Below are positions 8,276-16,497 of a stretch of DNA of 64,000 nt, piece by piece. A program made the translations under genes and the position numbers. The notes beneath the pieces were generated by a model that worked only from the letters and a program-made list of their open reading frames with translations, ran no database searches and was not told the origin of the DNA. Each line of letters begins with the position of its first letter. Position 1 is the stretch's first letter. Source of the DNA: Sulfidibacter corallicola (GTDB lineage: Bacteria > Acidobacteriota > Holophagae > Acanthopleuribacterales > Acanthopleuribacteraceae); contig NZ_CP071793.1 of the NCBI RefSeq assembly GCF_017498545.1, forward strand, positions 5,729,001 to 5,793,000, read 5' to 3'.

Positions 8276-8689
8276 TCAATCGTCTTGACGGACGGCGTAC
8301 CACGAGGCGACGACCCCCGCCGGACTGACACCGGACTGCGAAGCGTGGGGGATGGTACGCACGATCGAGCCGACGATGGCCGGCCGTTGTTGGATCCCGT
8401 TGGGCCAGTGCGGCACCAGATATCCCTCGTAGTCGTAGATCCATTCTTCGCCATTGACGAGGCCGTTGCCCTGGAAGCGAAGGGTCATTGGATCGCCGTA
8501 GCTGCGCGAGCCCTGGAGTTGGAGACGCCAGCCCGGGCCACCGAGGGTTCCGGCGAGCCGCTGCATGGGCGCGGGTTCGATGACCAACGTACCCTGACCG
8601 AAACGAAGGTCGTCGAAGGACACGTCGAGATGGGGGTCGTTCAGCAGACTGCGATAGCTCCAGGTTCCCTCGAACGGGTTTTCGGTCAT
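8276..8689 (-). CDS. Protein of unknown function within the tyrosinase-LodA-LodB unit
   Basis: This 137-residue protein (MTENPFEGTWSYRSLLNDPH at the start) starts 32 bases after the LodA-like gene and ends 108 bases before the LodB-like gene. The reading includes ...FEGTWSYRS..., ...TLVIEP..., ...DPMTLRFQGNG... and EEWIYDYEGYLVPHWPNG; the alternating short strands and many aromatic and glycine residues suggest a small lipocalin-like beta-barrel. No signal peptide and no cysteine are present. Tight placement between oxidase and maturase hints at a chaperone, accessory or partner protein. I do not recognise its family from memory. Confidence 0.75.
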   Translation of the reverse strand: MTENPFEGTWSYRSLLNDPHLDVSFDDLRFGQGTLVIEPAPMQRLAGTLGGPGWRLQLQGSRSYGDPMTLRFQGNGLVNGEEWIYDYEGYLVPHWPNGIQQRPAIVGSIVRTIPHASQSGVSPAGVVASWYAVRQDD

Positions 8690-8721
8690 GGTTCGCTCCT
8701 TCTCGGCAAGGATCCCGGCGG

Positions 8722-11034
8722 TCAGGTCGGCTCGGCATCCTTGCGTTCGACACTGATGTAGCGGGGCAGATCGGTGGTGTGGTCCTTTTCGAGTTGTGCT
8801 TGCGAGAGATAGGGGTTCTCGATCACGAAGCCGAGATCTTTCCACGCGGTCACCATTTTCAGGTCGCCGGCATTCGTCTGAGGAATGCCCCGGCTCCAGC
8901 CCAACCATTGGTAATTGGGTTGGCCGCCCTGGAAGGAAACGACCTCCAAGGTCTCCAACGGCCGATGGGCCGGCCACCACATGGTTTCCCAGGTGCGCAT
9001 GGTGCGCTTCAGGCGGGCGTCGTTCTCGGAATCGGGATAGAGGTCGTTCCAAGCCTCGTAGGTGACGTCGATGTCCTGCATCGAGCATTCGTTGAAATCG
9101 GCCTGCCAGGGAAGCGCCATCTGTTTCGTCAAATCGCCGGGCTCGAGGCCGACGCTCAGATCCGTTTGCGCGTTCAGTGCATCGATCTGGTCGTCGAACG
9201 ACTGGCCCGGCGTCTTGTAGGCGCTGGCCGCGGTTTGACCGAATTCGGCGAATCGCGGGGCCGCCTTGATGCGGTAGGGCTCCGTGTAAATCGAGGGATT
9301 GCGAATCAGCCAGCCCACCTCGGCGCCCGGGCAGAAGGCGCCGCCGCAGAGATTGCTAAGGACGCCCCGGTCCAGTTCGTGACCCGATTCGCCCATGCCG
9401 GGCGGCAGGCGCTCGCGCGCCGTGGCCATCTTCGCTTCGTTGATGAACTTGCCCTCCATCCACTGGCGCAGGATGAAGAGCTGGTAATCGGTCAGTCGCA
9501 GGAACTTGGAGGGCAGCGTGTTGGAGATGGGATTGTCGCCGGCCAGCAGCGGCATCAGCGGTGCGTTGGCGGTGCGGCTGTGGGGCCTGCCCAACTCGCG
9601 AAAGGTGTTCTCCTCGCCGGCCTGGCGCAAGACGTTGTAAATGTAACGCCGGTTCTTTTTGTAGGGATCGTCGCGGACGAAGGCGATCAATCGGGTCTGC
9701 AGCGCGCTGTGAAACATCGATTTGGCGCGGTCTCGATCCGATTCGGGCCAGTCTTCGAAATCTTCGATGGGGTCCTTGCCTTCGCGCGACCGGCTGAGAT
9801 TGACCCATTTGCGGAAATGGGCCTCGGTGCTCTCCCGTGCCAGCATCTCCTCGACCCGGTTCAGGTCGACGGTCGGCGGCCGCCCCAGCAATTCCTTGTA
9901 AAAGGTGCCGCGCTCGGTTTGGTCGTGGGGGAAATTGGATTGGCTGAGGACGTTGGCCAGCCAGGTGTAGTACCAGGGCCGCGAGATGATCGGCCAAATG
10001 TCGCGATGGAACCAGGGGAGGTAGTCCGGATTCCACTGAAGTTCCTGCGCGCGCCACAGGGCCAGCGCCTCGGGGTCGGAAGTGTCGACGATTTGGGGGT
10101 TGTCGAAGCTGCCCTCGAGTCCGTAGATGCCGGTGTCTGTCGCGAATTCGCGGATTCCCATGTCGTGGACGACGTCGTCCGTCGTCACCTGGTCCAGGAT
10201 CTGGGGGACGTAGGCCGGATAGGCGGCGATCACCCAGGCGGGACCGGCGACATCCAGGTAGCGATAGGCGTCGATCGAATCCACGTACATCTTGAGCCGC
10301 GCCATCACCGGCCCATCGGAGGTGTCGTCGAACCAGCCGTCGTTGTTGGCGTAGTGGTCGATGCGCGGCTGGCCCATGCCCGTCTTGTAGGAGCCCGAGC
10401 GGCCGTGGCCGCCCAACACGATCAATTGGCCCTCGCGATTGGTCATGATGTCGCCGAGCGTTTCGATGCCGTTCGGGTTCAACTCCGGCGGAAAGGTTTG
10501 CGCGTAATCGGCGTCGGGGTCCTTGTTGAACGAGGCCCGACGCCGATCGCCACAATCGACGGTTCGAGGACCCGGATCGATGATCAGCCGCTGGCGCGCT
10601 TCGGCGTCGGTGATGTCCGGGTTGCGCAGCGGGTGATCCGGTCGGTAGCCGTGCTCTCCTTCGAGCTGTTGGAAGCTGTACCAGGCGGCCTTCTTGTTGG
10701 CCAGGTGGACGCGCCACTCGATGTCGACCAGGGTGCCGTTGTTGCCGCCACCTTCGATGCGGTCGCCCAAGCGCAAGCGACGCCCTTTCACGTCCTGCTC
10801 GTCGTGCACGAAGATCTGGAACCGCGCGCCTTGGCGTTTGATGCGGCCCTCGGCGTCCTTGAATTTGGCGATCGTCAGCTCGCGCGTTCCGTCCGGGCTC
10901 AAATCGGCATTGCCCTGGGCATCGCATTGGATGGGTAGGGCGCCGGGTTTCTCTGGTGACAGGCAGAAGCTCGTGGGACTGTCGCCCAATCTCGCGATCC
11001 CGATCGCCGGATGAATGTGGTAGGTCTTGACCAT
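8722..11034 (-). CDS. LodA-family oxidase with cysteine tryptophylquinone cofactor
   Basis: The 770-residue protein starts HIHPAIGIARLGDSP, the signature start of the LodA/GoxA family (L-lysine 6-oxidase, glycine oxidase; about 700 residues), and contains LCGGAFCPGAEVGW (Cys563, Cys568) and MALPWQADFNEC (Trp643), the two segments that carry the Cys and Trp joined into the cofactor. Known members deaminate an amino acid, releasing ammonia and hydrogen peroxide, and some are antibacterial. The start has GGAGG eight bases upstream and lies 16 bases after the tyrosinase stop. No signal peptide is visible, as in the family. The substrate cannot be assigned; the Cys-Trp distance (75-80) differs from the 65 of LodA. 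Confidence 0.85.
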   Translation of the reverse strand: MVKTYHIHPAIGIARLGDSPTSFCLSPEKPGALPIQCDAQGNADLSPDGTRELTIAKFKDAEGRIKRQGARFQIFVHDEQDVKGRRLRLGDRIEGGGNNGTLVDIEWRVHLANKKAAWYSFQQLEGEHGYRPDHPLRNPDITDAEARQRLIIDPGPRTVDCGDRRRASFNKDPDADYAQTFPPELNPNGIETLGDIMTNREGQLIVLGGHGRSGSYKTGMGQPRIDHYANNDGWFDDTSDGPVMARLKMYVDSIDAYRYLDVAGPAWVIAAYPAYVPQILDQVTTDDVVHDMGIREFATDTGIYGLEGSFDNPQIVDTSDPEALALWRAQELQWNPDYLPWFHRDIWPIISRPWYYTWLANVLSQSNFPHDQTERGTFYKELLGRPPTVDLNRVEEMLARESTEAHFRKWVNLSRSREGKDPIEDFEDWPESDRDRAKSMFHSALQTRLIAFVRDDPYKKNRRYIYNVLRQAGEENTFRELGRPHSRTANAPLMPLLAGDNPISNTLPSKFLRLTDYQLFILRQWMEGKFINEAKMATARERLPPGMGESGHELDRGVLSNLCGGAFCPGAEVGWLIRNPSIYTEPYRIKAAPRFAEFGQTAASAYKTPGQSFDDQIDALNAQTDLSVGLEPGDLTKQMALPWQADFNECSMQDIDVTYEAWNDLYPDSENDARLKRTMRTWETMWWPAHRPLETLEVVSFQGGQPNYQWLGWSRGIPQTNAGDLKMVTAWKDLGFVIENPYLSQAQLEKDHTTDLPRYISVERKDAEPT

Positions 11035-11050
11035 GGTTCCGTCCTCCGGT

Positions 11051-13150
11051 TCAGTCTTTGAAATTCAACGAGACGCTTTCCAACCGCAACATGTCGGGAA
11101 TCTCTCGACCGTCGACGCCGACCACCACCAGGGCGACCTCGAACCGGGTGGCACCTGTCGCGGCCAGGTGTTGCACGCATCGAGTCACGTCGAGACGGTA
11201 GTTTCGCGGCGTATTGTGGTGGCGATCGCGCAGATCGAAGCGATCCTGCCGATCGGGCGGCAGGTCGCAGTGGCCGGGTCCGCCGTAACAGATGCCGTGG
11301 CCGAAAATCGGGATGTAACCGGCGAAATGCGCGTTGTCGCGGAAGTCGGTCGCGGCGCAGGCATCGCGCAGATTGACGAAGGCGCGGATGTAACAGGACA
11401 GCGGCATTTGCGGCACGCGATGCAGCCGCAATTCGATGGCTTTGCTGCTGCTCATGACTTCCGCGGGGATCTCGGTGGCTTGGGTGAACATCCGCGAGAT
11501 CGGCGTCCCGTGACCCACCGGAAAGATGCAGGTGTGCACGACGTACTCGTACCCGAAGCGGTGGATGTCGTAGGTGTCGCGCACCGTGTAGTTCCAGGGT
11601 GTCAGCACGGCCGAGGGATCTGCGGGCTCGCAATGGGGGTGGGCGCATTGCCATTCCCACCACAGGCGATCCACGTTGATGTGGTGTGGCCAGAAAATGG
11701 GATCGAAGGAAGCGGTCAGGTTGCTGAACATGTCGCCGAACTGGGGTTGGGCGTAGAGATCCTTGCGGCTGTGGTAGGTGCGCCCGCCGATGCGCACGCC
11801 CTTCGGTGGTACCTTTTGCTCCGGCGCCCAGCCTTCCTTCTCGTAGTCGGGATTCATGCCGCCACACCAGATGTGGAGCGTATTGTGGGGGTTCTGGTCG
11901 ATCCAACCATAGGAATCGTTGTAGCGACTGCCGCCGCCGTAATCGCGAAAGTTGTTCAGGCTCTGGATCTGGATGACGTCGTTCAGGGACGGGTAGTGGT
12001 AATGGATGATCTCGTTGATGGTCGAGGGCTTGCCGTCATCGGTCTGGAACTCGGCCGGGTAGCGCAGGGGATACCACAGAGAATTGGAGGCCAGGAGCTC
12101 GTCGATGAACCAGGTGCGGTAGCGCTGAGCCAGTGTCTCGCCGTCCAAGCCGGCCTTGTCCCAGATCGCGATCACTGCATCGAAAAAGGTGCGCTGCGAG
12201 GTGAAGAGCCGATTCACCAACGGGGTGAGCAGGGGAAAGAGTGCGGCGCAATCGTCCGGTTTGCACGTGTCGCGGCAGCGCCGTTCCAGGTTGCGGATCG
12301 ACTGTTCGGTCAGGAAACCCTTGAAGGATTCGGGAATGATGTCGCCCTTCAGATCGCCATCCCGGTACCGCGGCAGTGTCCAATCCCAATAGGGGAGCGT
12401 GACCTCGGGCACCACGTCCTGGAGCGCCTTTTCGAACTCGTACATGTAGATGCGGTGCCAGGGGAGGAAACGCTCCCAGGCGTGCTGGCAATGGTTCTGG
12501 TGGATGAGGGCCTGGTTGTTGTAGTTGCGACGGTCGGCCGGCCAGCGGTTGAGATGGTAGAGCTCCCTGAACGCGTGGCGCAGCCGTTCCAGCTCTGCCG
12601 GGCTCAGAAAGTCGAGGTTCTTGCGTTGCCGTAGTGCGTTGCCGGGCCGATAGTCCTCGGCTGGCTCGAAAATCAGGTGGGCCCTTTCGTCGCCTGGCGT
12701 GTCGACCCCCGCCTGAAGGGACACCTCGTGAACCCGATCCTCAACGGGGCACCCATCGTCGATCCATCGTTCGATGAAGGCGATCTCCTCGGGAGGCAAC
12801 GGATCCGCACCCCAGGGCAGGCGCGGCAGTCGCTTGCCGTCGAAGGGAAACTCGCCGCGAAGGCCCTTGATCAGGCCTGATCGCGCGCCGCGGGAATCCG
12901 CACTACCTTGCGGTTCTTCGTGTGTCGCCTGCGCGACCTTCTCTTTGTTTCCGCAGCACGAGTGCGTGGGCTTCTCTTCGGGGGCGATCAAGGGAATTCC
13001 GTGAATCTCGAAGGCCTCGAGCTTGTCGATCTCCAGTTCCCAGTACTTCTCGTAATCCTCGTAGGGATAGGTGCCGGCGCATGCCGCGCGCGCCAAAATG
13101 GCTTTGACCCGCTCGAAACGCGACAGCTTGCTTTCAGCGGTCGTGGACAT
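11051..13150 (-). CDS. Type 3 copper tyrosinase/polyphenol oxidase with N-terminal extension
   Basis: The 699-residue protein has both copper sites: CuA around residues 217-232 (LIHQNHCQHAWERFLPWHR) and CuB at 422-426 (PHNTLH) plus 489-490 (DPIFWPHHINVDRLWW). It should hydroxylate phenols or oxidise diphenols to quinones. Residues 100-140 (LPWGADPLPPEEIAFIERWI) resemble the end of planctomycete-type cytochrome modules but without CxxCH, so haem is not expected. A CC pair lies near residue 65. I start at 13150, where GGAGGAG precedes the ATG; upstream in-frame codons give a low-complexity leader. It heads a unit with LodA-like, unknown and LodB-like genes, all within 0.11 kb of each other. Confidence 0.9.
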   Translation of the reverse strand: MSTTAESKLSRFERVKAILARAACAGTYPYEDYEKYWELEIDKLEAFEIHGIPLIAPEEKPTHSCCGNKEKVAQATHEEPQGSADSRGARSGLIKGLRGEFPFDGKRLPRLPWGADPLPPEEIAFIERWIDDGCPVEDRVHEVSLQAGVDTPGDERAHLIFEPAEDYRPGNALRQRKNLDFLSPAELERLRHAFRELYHLNRWPADRRNYNNQALIHQNHCQHAWERFLPWHRIYMYEFEKALQDVVPEVTLPYWDWTLPRYRDGDLKGDIIPESFKGFLTEQSIRNLERRCRDTCKPDDCAALFPLLTPLVNRLFTSQRTFFDAVIAIWDKAGLDGETLAQRYRTWFIDELLASNSLWYPLRYPAEFQTDDGKPSTINEIIHYHYPSLNDVIQIQSLNNFRDYGGGSRYNDSYGWIDQNPHNTLHIWCGGMNPDYEKEGWAPEQKVPPKGVRIGGRTYHSRKDLYAQPQFGDMFSNLTASFDPIFWPHHINVDRLWWEWQCAHPHCEPADPSAVLTPWNYTVRDTYDIHRFGYEYVVHTCIFPVGHGTPISRMFTQATEIPAEVMSSSKAIELRLHRVPQMPLSCYIRAFVNLRDACAATDFRDNAHFAGYIPIFGHGICYGGPGHCDLPPDRQDRFDLRDRHHNTPRNYRLDVTRCVQHLAATGATRFEVALVVVGVDGREIPDMLRLESVSLNFKD

Positions 13151-13866
13151 CTTCGCTCCTCCGGCGCCCCGTTGGCGATCGCTGCCGGGACCGGGTCGCC
13201 TGTCGTTGGTGAGTGGGGAGATCGATGGGGAAAGGCCGTGCATTCAACTCGAAAACCGGAGGACGGGATCGCTCGTGGGGATGTGGGTTGGCTGCGGCAC
13301 CGGTGGCGACGACCAGGGGTCGGACCCTCGGCGAATCCGATGGTGGTCGCACCTCACGGGACAGGTAGAGGGTTCGGATGGCGAGAACGAGGTCACACGC
13401 GGCGACGCAGAGCCACAGTTCGCGCGGCGAAGGGATCGTGGCTAAAAAGAAATGGGAGAGAGGTAAGTTTGGACTATTGTGCCACTGTGAACTTTTTGGA
13501 TCAATTGAAAATGCTGAATTGTGCGGTAAATTGATTTGGTGCTGGCGAGGCCGTTCCACAAGGTCGATTTCGACCGTCGCTTCAATCTCCCATGGCGTTT
13601 GTCACGCTTTGCGGATCTTTCGAAGAGCGGTACCGTTTCCTCACGATTGACCCGATGTGGTCGCGGTACAATCGGTGCGCATCTTTGCCGTCTTACCGAA
13701 TCCGGTGCCAACCGTCGCCTGCCGGGATCGATCGAAAAGCGAGCGTTCCAAGTCGCGCCGGCGTTCGTGGAAACCTGCCGGGGCCCCCGGTGCCGTGGGA
13801 ATTCGCTCTCCCACCTGGGACTTGCGGCGACGGTGGCCTTGCCGACTTTCGTGCCAAGGAGAAACC
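13151..13866. other. Intergenic region between divergent units
   Basis: These 716 bases separate the divergent tyrosinase unit (minus) and the carboxypeptidase-regulatory-like gene (plus). A more AT-rich patch at about 13440-13550 may hold promoters for one or both. The open frames here have no recognisable protein features and no convincing ribosome sites, and I see no gene. Confidence 0.5.
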
Positions 13867-14199
13867 ATGAGTACCTTCGTCGCCTTGAGCATTTTCGACA
13901 TCGAAGCCAGCAAGCCAAAAGCCGCGATCCCCGCGGTGGTGCTCTCCACTGCCGGTATGGGGGACCGAACCGATGCCGGCGGCAATTACGAGTTGAAGAT
14001 GCCTGTGGACGGAACCTACCGCATCATCGCCGTATACAGTGTTTTTTCCGTGGCGAAAACCGCCACGCTGGTTCAGGGCGCCACCACCACGGTGGATTTC
14101 GACCTCAACTTGGACGTCAACTGCCAAATCGAGCTGTGGGGCCAATTCGACGTGCGATTTTTCGTGGGGTGCGTCAACCAGACAGCGGCATCACCCTGA
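13867..14199 (+). CDS. Small protein with carboxypeptidase-regulatory-like/CNA-B-type domain
   Basis: The 110-residue protein starts at an ATG preceded by AAGGAG and contains TDAGGNYELKMPVDGTYRI (about residues 35-53), the G-x-Y core of the carboxypeptidase regulatory-like beta-sandwich, followed by a strand pattern to TTTVDFDLNLDV. No signal peptide is seen. It ends nine bases before the start of the following RHS-type gene, so the two were one operon. Such domains mediate surface or structural contacts. The protein might be cytosolic, or be exported with its partner; that cannot be judged. Confidence 0.65.
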   Translation: MSTFVALSIFDIEASKPKAAIPAVVLSTAGMGDRTDAGGNYELKMPVDGTYRIIAVYSVFSVAKTATLVQGATTTVDFDLNLDVNCQIELWGQFDVRFFVGCVNQTAASP

Positions 14200-14208
14200 G
14201 GGGCGATC

Positions 14209-15302
14209 ATGAAACTCGAGTTTCCGTTCAGCATTCTGGTGTTATGTTGGTCGACTTTTGCCCTGGCCATTCCCAACGAAGGCTACGAGGGCCTGTTCGT
14301 GTCCCAACGAGCCAAGCTGCTCGTGGGAAGCTTGATGGGTACGAGCATCAATACCTGGAGCGGGAATCTGGTCCTTCATCGCGAAATCTTTTTCGCCGAT
14401 GACAAGGGCCTGCCGGTCGAGCTCTACCTCGTTCACAACCTCGACCACCGAACCATCGGCTCTCCGTTGGGGTTGGGTTGGCGACACTCCTATCAGGTTC
14501 GGTACACGCCTCAGGGCAATGGCGACATCATCATTTCGTGGGGCGACGGCCGCGTTGGTCAAGGGCATGGCCCACCAGGCAACGGTCCTCATTTCTGGAT
14601 TGCAGGAATACAACCGCTCGCAGCGCGAGGGGCAGCAAGGGTTTGGTACCCTGTTGCGCGTCGGTGGCTCGGCCGCGGTGGATTTGGCGTTTACGGTCGC
14701 CAGTGCGCCGACCGCGATCGCCGACTCTCTGCTCAACACCGGAGTGGCGCAAACGATGAAGAACTCGTTTCGGGTGCCGATCGCCTATTTTAGCTGCCAA
14801 CAGACGGCCGATCGCATGGAGCGGGACATGGCCAACGGCAAGTACGGCTATCTGCCCCAAGGCCTGACCAAGTTGGGCGCGGCCCTGGCCGATACCCGCG
14901 CCGGCGAGTACGTGACTGACCGTTTGAGAGACGCCATTCACACCGGCAAGCAGGTCACGCGCAAGATCGCTTCGACCGCGAAGAGCCTGTACCACAGAGT
15001 CGCCGCCCAGGCCGGGGGCCGGATTGCCGGACCACCGGGTTTCAGGTGGGTAACTAATCGAAGCGAATCGTTTGGGAGTTCCCGCATTTGTGAGAGGGGC
15101 GTCGTTGCAGTAAGTGCCGGGCCCACCCAGGGCGCCGGGCCGACATTTTTCGACGAACTCCCCGCGCATTCGCCTTTTTAGGTTTTTATCTTTATCTTCG
15201 AGCTTTACAGAGTTTGTTACATAAGAGGCAAACGCGCCCTTTCCAATGCCTACGACACCGTCACCGGCGTGCAGGGCAGCCTGTTCTCCTCCAGGGAGTG
15301 AT
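14209..15302 (+). pseudogene. Internally deleted RHS-type gene
   Basis: The front encodes a signal peptide (FSILVLCWSTFALA) and the conserved N-terminal RHS module (GNLVLHREIFFADD..., GLPVELYLVHNLDHRTIGSP, LGLGWRHSYQ). At about 14555 the coherent reading jumps to another frame (ATVLISGLQEYNRSQREGQQ through TAKSLYHRVAAQAGGR), with no YD repeats between: the repeat core has been lost in a frame-breaking deletion. The tail is then cut at about 15037 by a dispersed repeat, and a short coding-like end (NAYDTVTGVQGSLFSSRE then stop) remains at 15240-15302. The C-terminal part may have been a toxin domain; it is unlike the tail of the intact RHS protein at 23037. Confidence 0.55.
15039..15150 (+). 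repeat. Dispersed repeat family, copy A
   Basis: The first 31 bases of this copy match a minus-strand copy at 30441-30560 except at one position, and similarity continues through AGTTCCCGCATTT, GGGCGTCGT, GCAGTA-GTGCCGGGCCC and GGGCCGACA-TTCGA. It lies inside the tail of the decayed RHS gene. No transposase or target duplication is visible. Confidence 0.75.
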
Positions 15303-15544
15303 TCGTTTGGATCTCGCAGGAAATAGATGCGCCTGCGAGACGCTTTTGGGCGCGTCCCATGAGGAAATGCTTTGAGCTCGGACAGTTGGGCAAGACGTGG
15401 AAGGGATGTGTTTTAGGAGTTGTTTTGTTTGTTTCGTTTATTGCGTTTATTTCGTTTGTGAAATATGTTTTTATCAAAAATGCTCCGAACAAGCGCGGTG
15501 GAAGCCTAGCTTGATTCCGAGAAAGAAACAACGCGGAGCGAGCC

Positions 15545-15880
15545 TGCATGGTGGTCTCGGCTGCCTGAGAGGGACGTCGTGCACGGCCGGTATGGCCAGG
15601 TAGGTGCGACCGCTGGTCGCACATTCCGAAGCTCCTGCTTCTATTGGCGCTTCGCTCTTAGGCGTTTCCTATTTTCGCAGCCTTGATCGCTTCGAAGTGT
15701 CGGCCGGGCCGGCATACCGCCCCTGACCAACTTACTGCCATGCCGACCCTCATTAAATGCGGGAACTCTGAGCATGGTCATTTCGACATGTTCAGCCGGC
15801 GGGCTTACCGCCCCTGCTGAACCTACCGGGCACGACGAATCTTTCGGCATGCGGGAACTCCGAGCAACTTTGTTTCAATA
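15545..15880. repeat. Dispersed repeat family, copies facing each other
   Basis: A plus-strand part (about 15560-15640: GACGTCGTGCACGGCCGGTA, GCGACCGCTGGTCGCAC, TTCCGAAG) faces a minus-strand part (about 15650-15875) which, read on the minus strand, contains AGTTCCCGCAT twice, GAAAGATTCGTCGTGC, CTGAACATGTCGAAATGA, GGCCGACACTTCGAAGC and TAAGAGCGAAGC. The same words in the same order occur at 30.1-30.6 kb. The pair could form a long hairpin. Confidence 0.65.
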
Positions 15881-15896
15881 GAGAGGGAGGATGATC

Positions 15897-16361
15897 ATGG
15901 CTGTGCATGCATTGAGGCAACCGCCACCAAACAATGATGATATTGCTCTTGCTCGCGATTCTGGGCAGCGACTCGCACCCTTTGCGCAATCGGCCAGATC
16001 CTTAAAGATTCTGGTGTCGGATTCTGATCAGGAGCAACCCATTGAACTGCCCGCAGGTGCCGTTGCGCTTCTCATGAAGATACTCGAGGCCATGGCGGCC
16101 GGGCGTGGTCTCCATCTCATTCCGGAGAGTGCCGAACTAACCACTGTTCAGGCCGCCGAAATTCTCCATGTTTCTCGTCCCTTTCTCATCAAGTTGCTGG
16201 AGGAAGGAACCTTGCCGTTTCGTAAGGTGGGAAGACATCGCCGCGTTCGCATGGAAGATGTCATGGCCTACAAACAACGGATCGATCAAGAACGCGAGCG
16301 AACTCTGGATTTACTCGTGGCCGACGCTCAAGAGCAGGATATGGGATACCTCGACTCATGA
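15897..16361 (+). CDS. Antitoxin-like protein with excisionase-type helix-turn-helix
   Basis: The 154-residue protein contains ELTTVQAAEILHVSRPFLIK (about residues 80-99) and GTLPFRKVGRHRRVRMEDVM, the SinR/Xis-like DNA-binding module found in antitoxins paired with PIN_3 toxins. I chose the ATG at 15897 because GGGAGG lies seven bases upstream; the ATG at 15891 abuts the site. Its stop overlaps the start of the next frame by ATGA, the usual toxin-antitoxin coupling, but that toxin frame ends after 26 codons. The antitoxin thus seems to be an orphan that may still repress its own promoter. Confidence 0.75.
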   Translation: MAVHALRQPPPNNDDIALARDSGQRLAPFAQSARSLKILVSDSDQEQPIELPAGAVALLMKILEAMAAGRGLHLIPESAELTTVQAAEILHVSRPFLIKLLEEGTLPFRKVGRHRRVRMEDVMAYKQRIDQERERTLDLLVADAQEQDMGYLDS

Positions 16362-16438
16362 GGCGGTACGTTGCACTGCTGGTTGCGAATGTTCTCTACC
16401 CGGCCCCTATCAGGGATCTTTTCCTCGAAATGGGATGA
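16358..16438 (+). pseudogene. PIN-domain toxin truncated after 26 codons
   Basis: The frame reads MRRYVALLVANVLYPAPIRD and then LFLEMG before TGA. Intact PIN_3 toxins next to this antitoxin type start with a very similar DANVLYPAPLRDLL segment, in which the Asp is the first metal ligand; here it is Val. Both the missing acid and the early stop mean no active nuclease. The sequence after the stop does not continue the fold in any frame I could follow. Confidence 0.65.
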
Positions 16439-16497
16439 AAAGTCACCTTTCCGGGGGACAATTACCTTACCCATTGTTTGCGGAACATTTATCTATG

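Noticed and set aside
8779..10938. Long plus-strand open frame of 719 codons antisense to the LodA-like gene
   Set aside because: Its protein is rich in Gly, Arg and Val with no domain, and the opposite strand encodes a full family member. It is a frame shadow caused by high GC content.
11027..12634. Plus-strand open frame of 535 codons opposite the tyrosinase
   Set aside because: Low-complexity product antisense to both copper-binding motifs of the tyrosinase.
13442..13918. Minus-strand frame of 158 codons before the tyrosinase unit
   Set aside because: Arginine/serine-rich, no domain and overlaps the start of a better-supported plus-strand gene.
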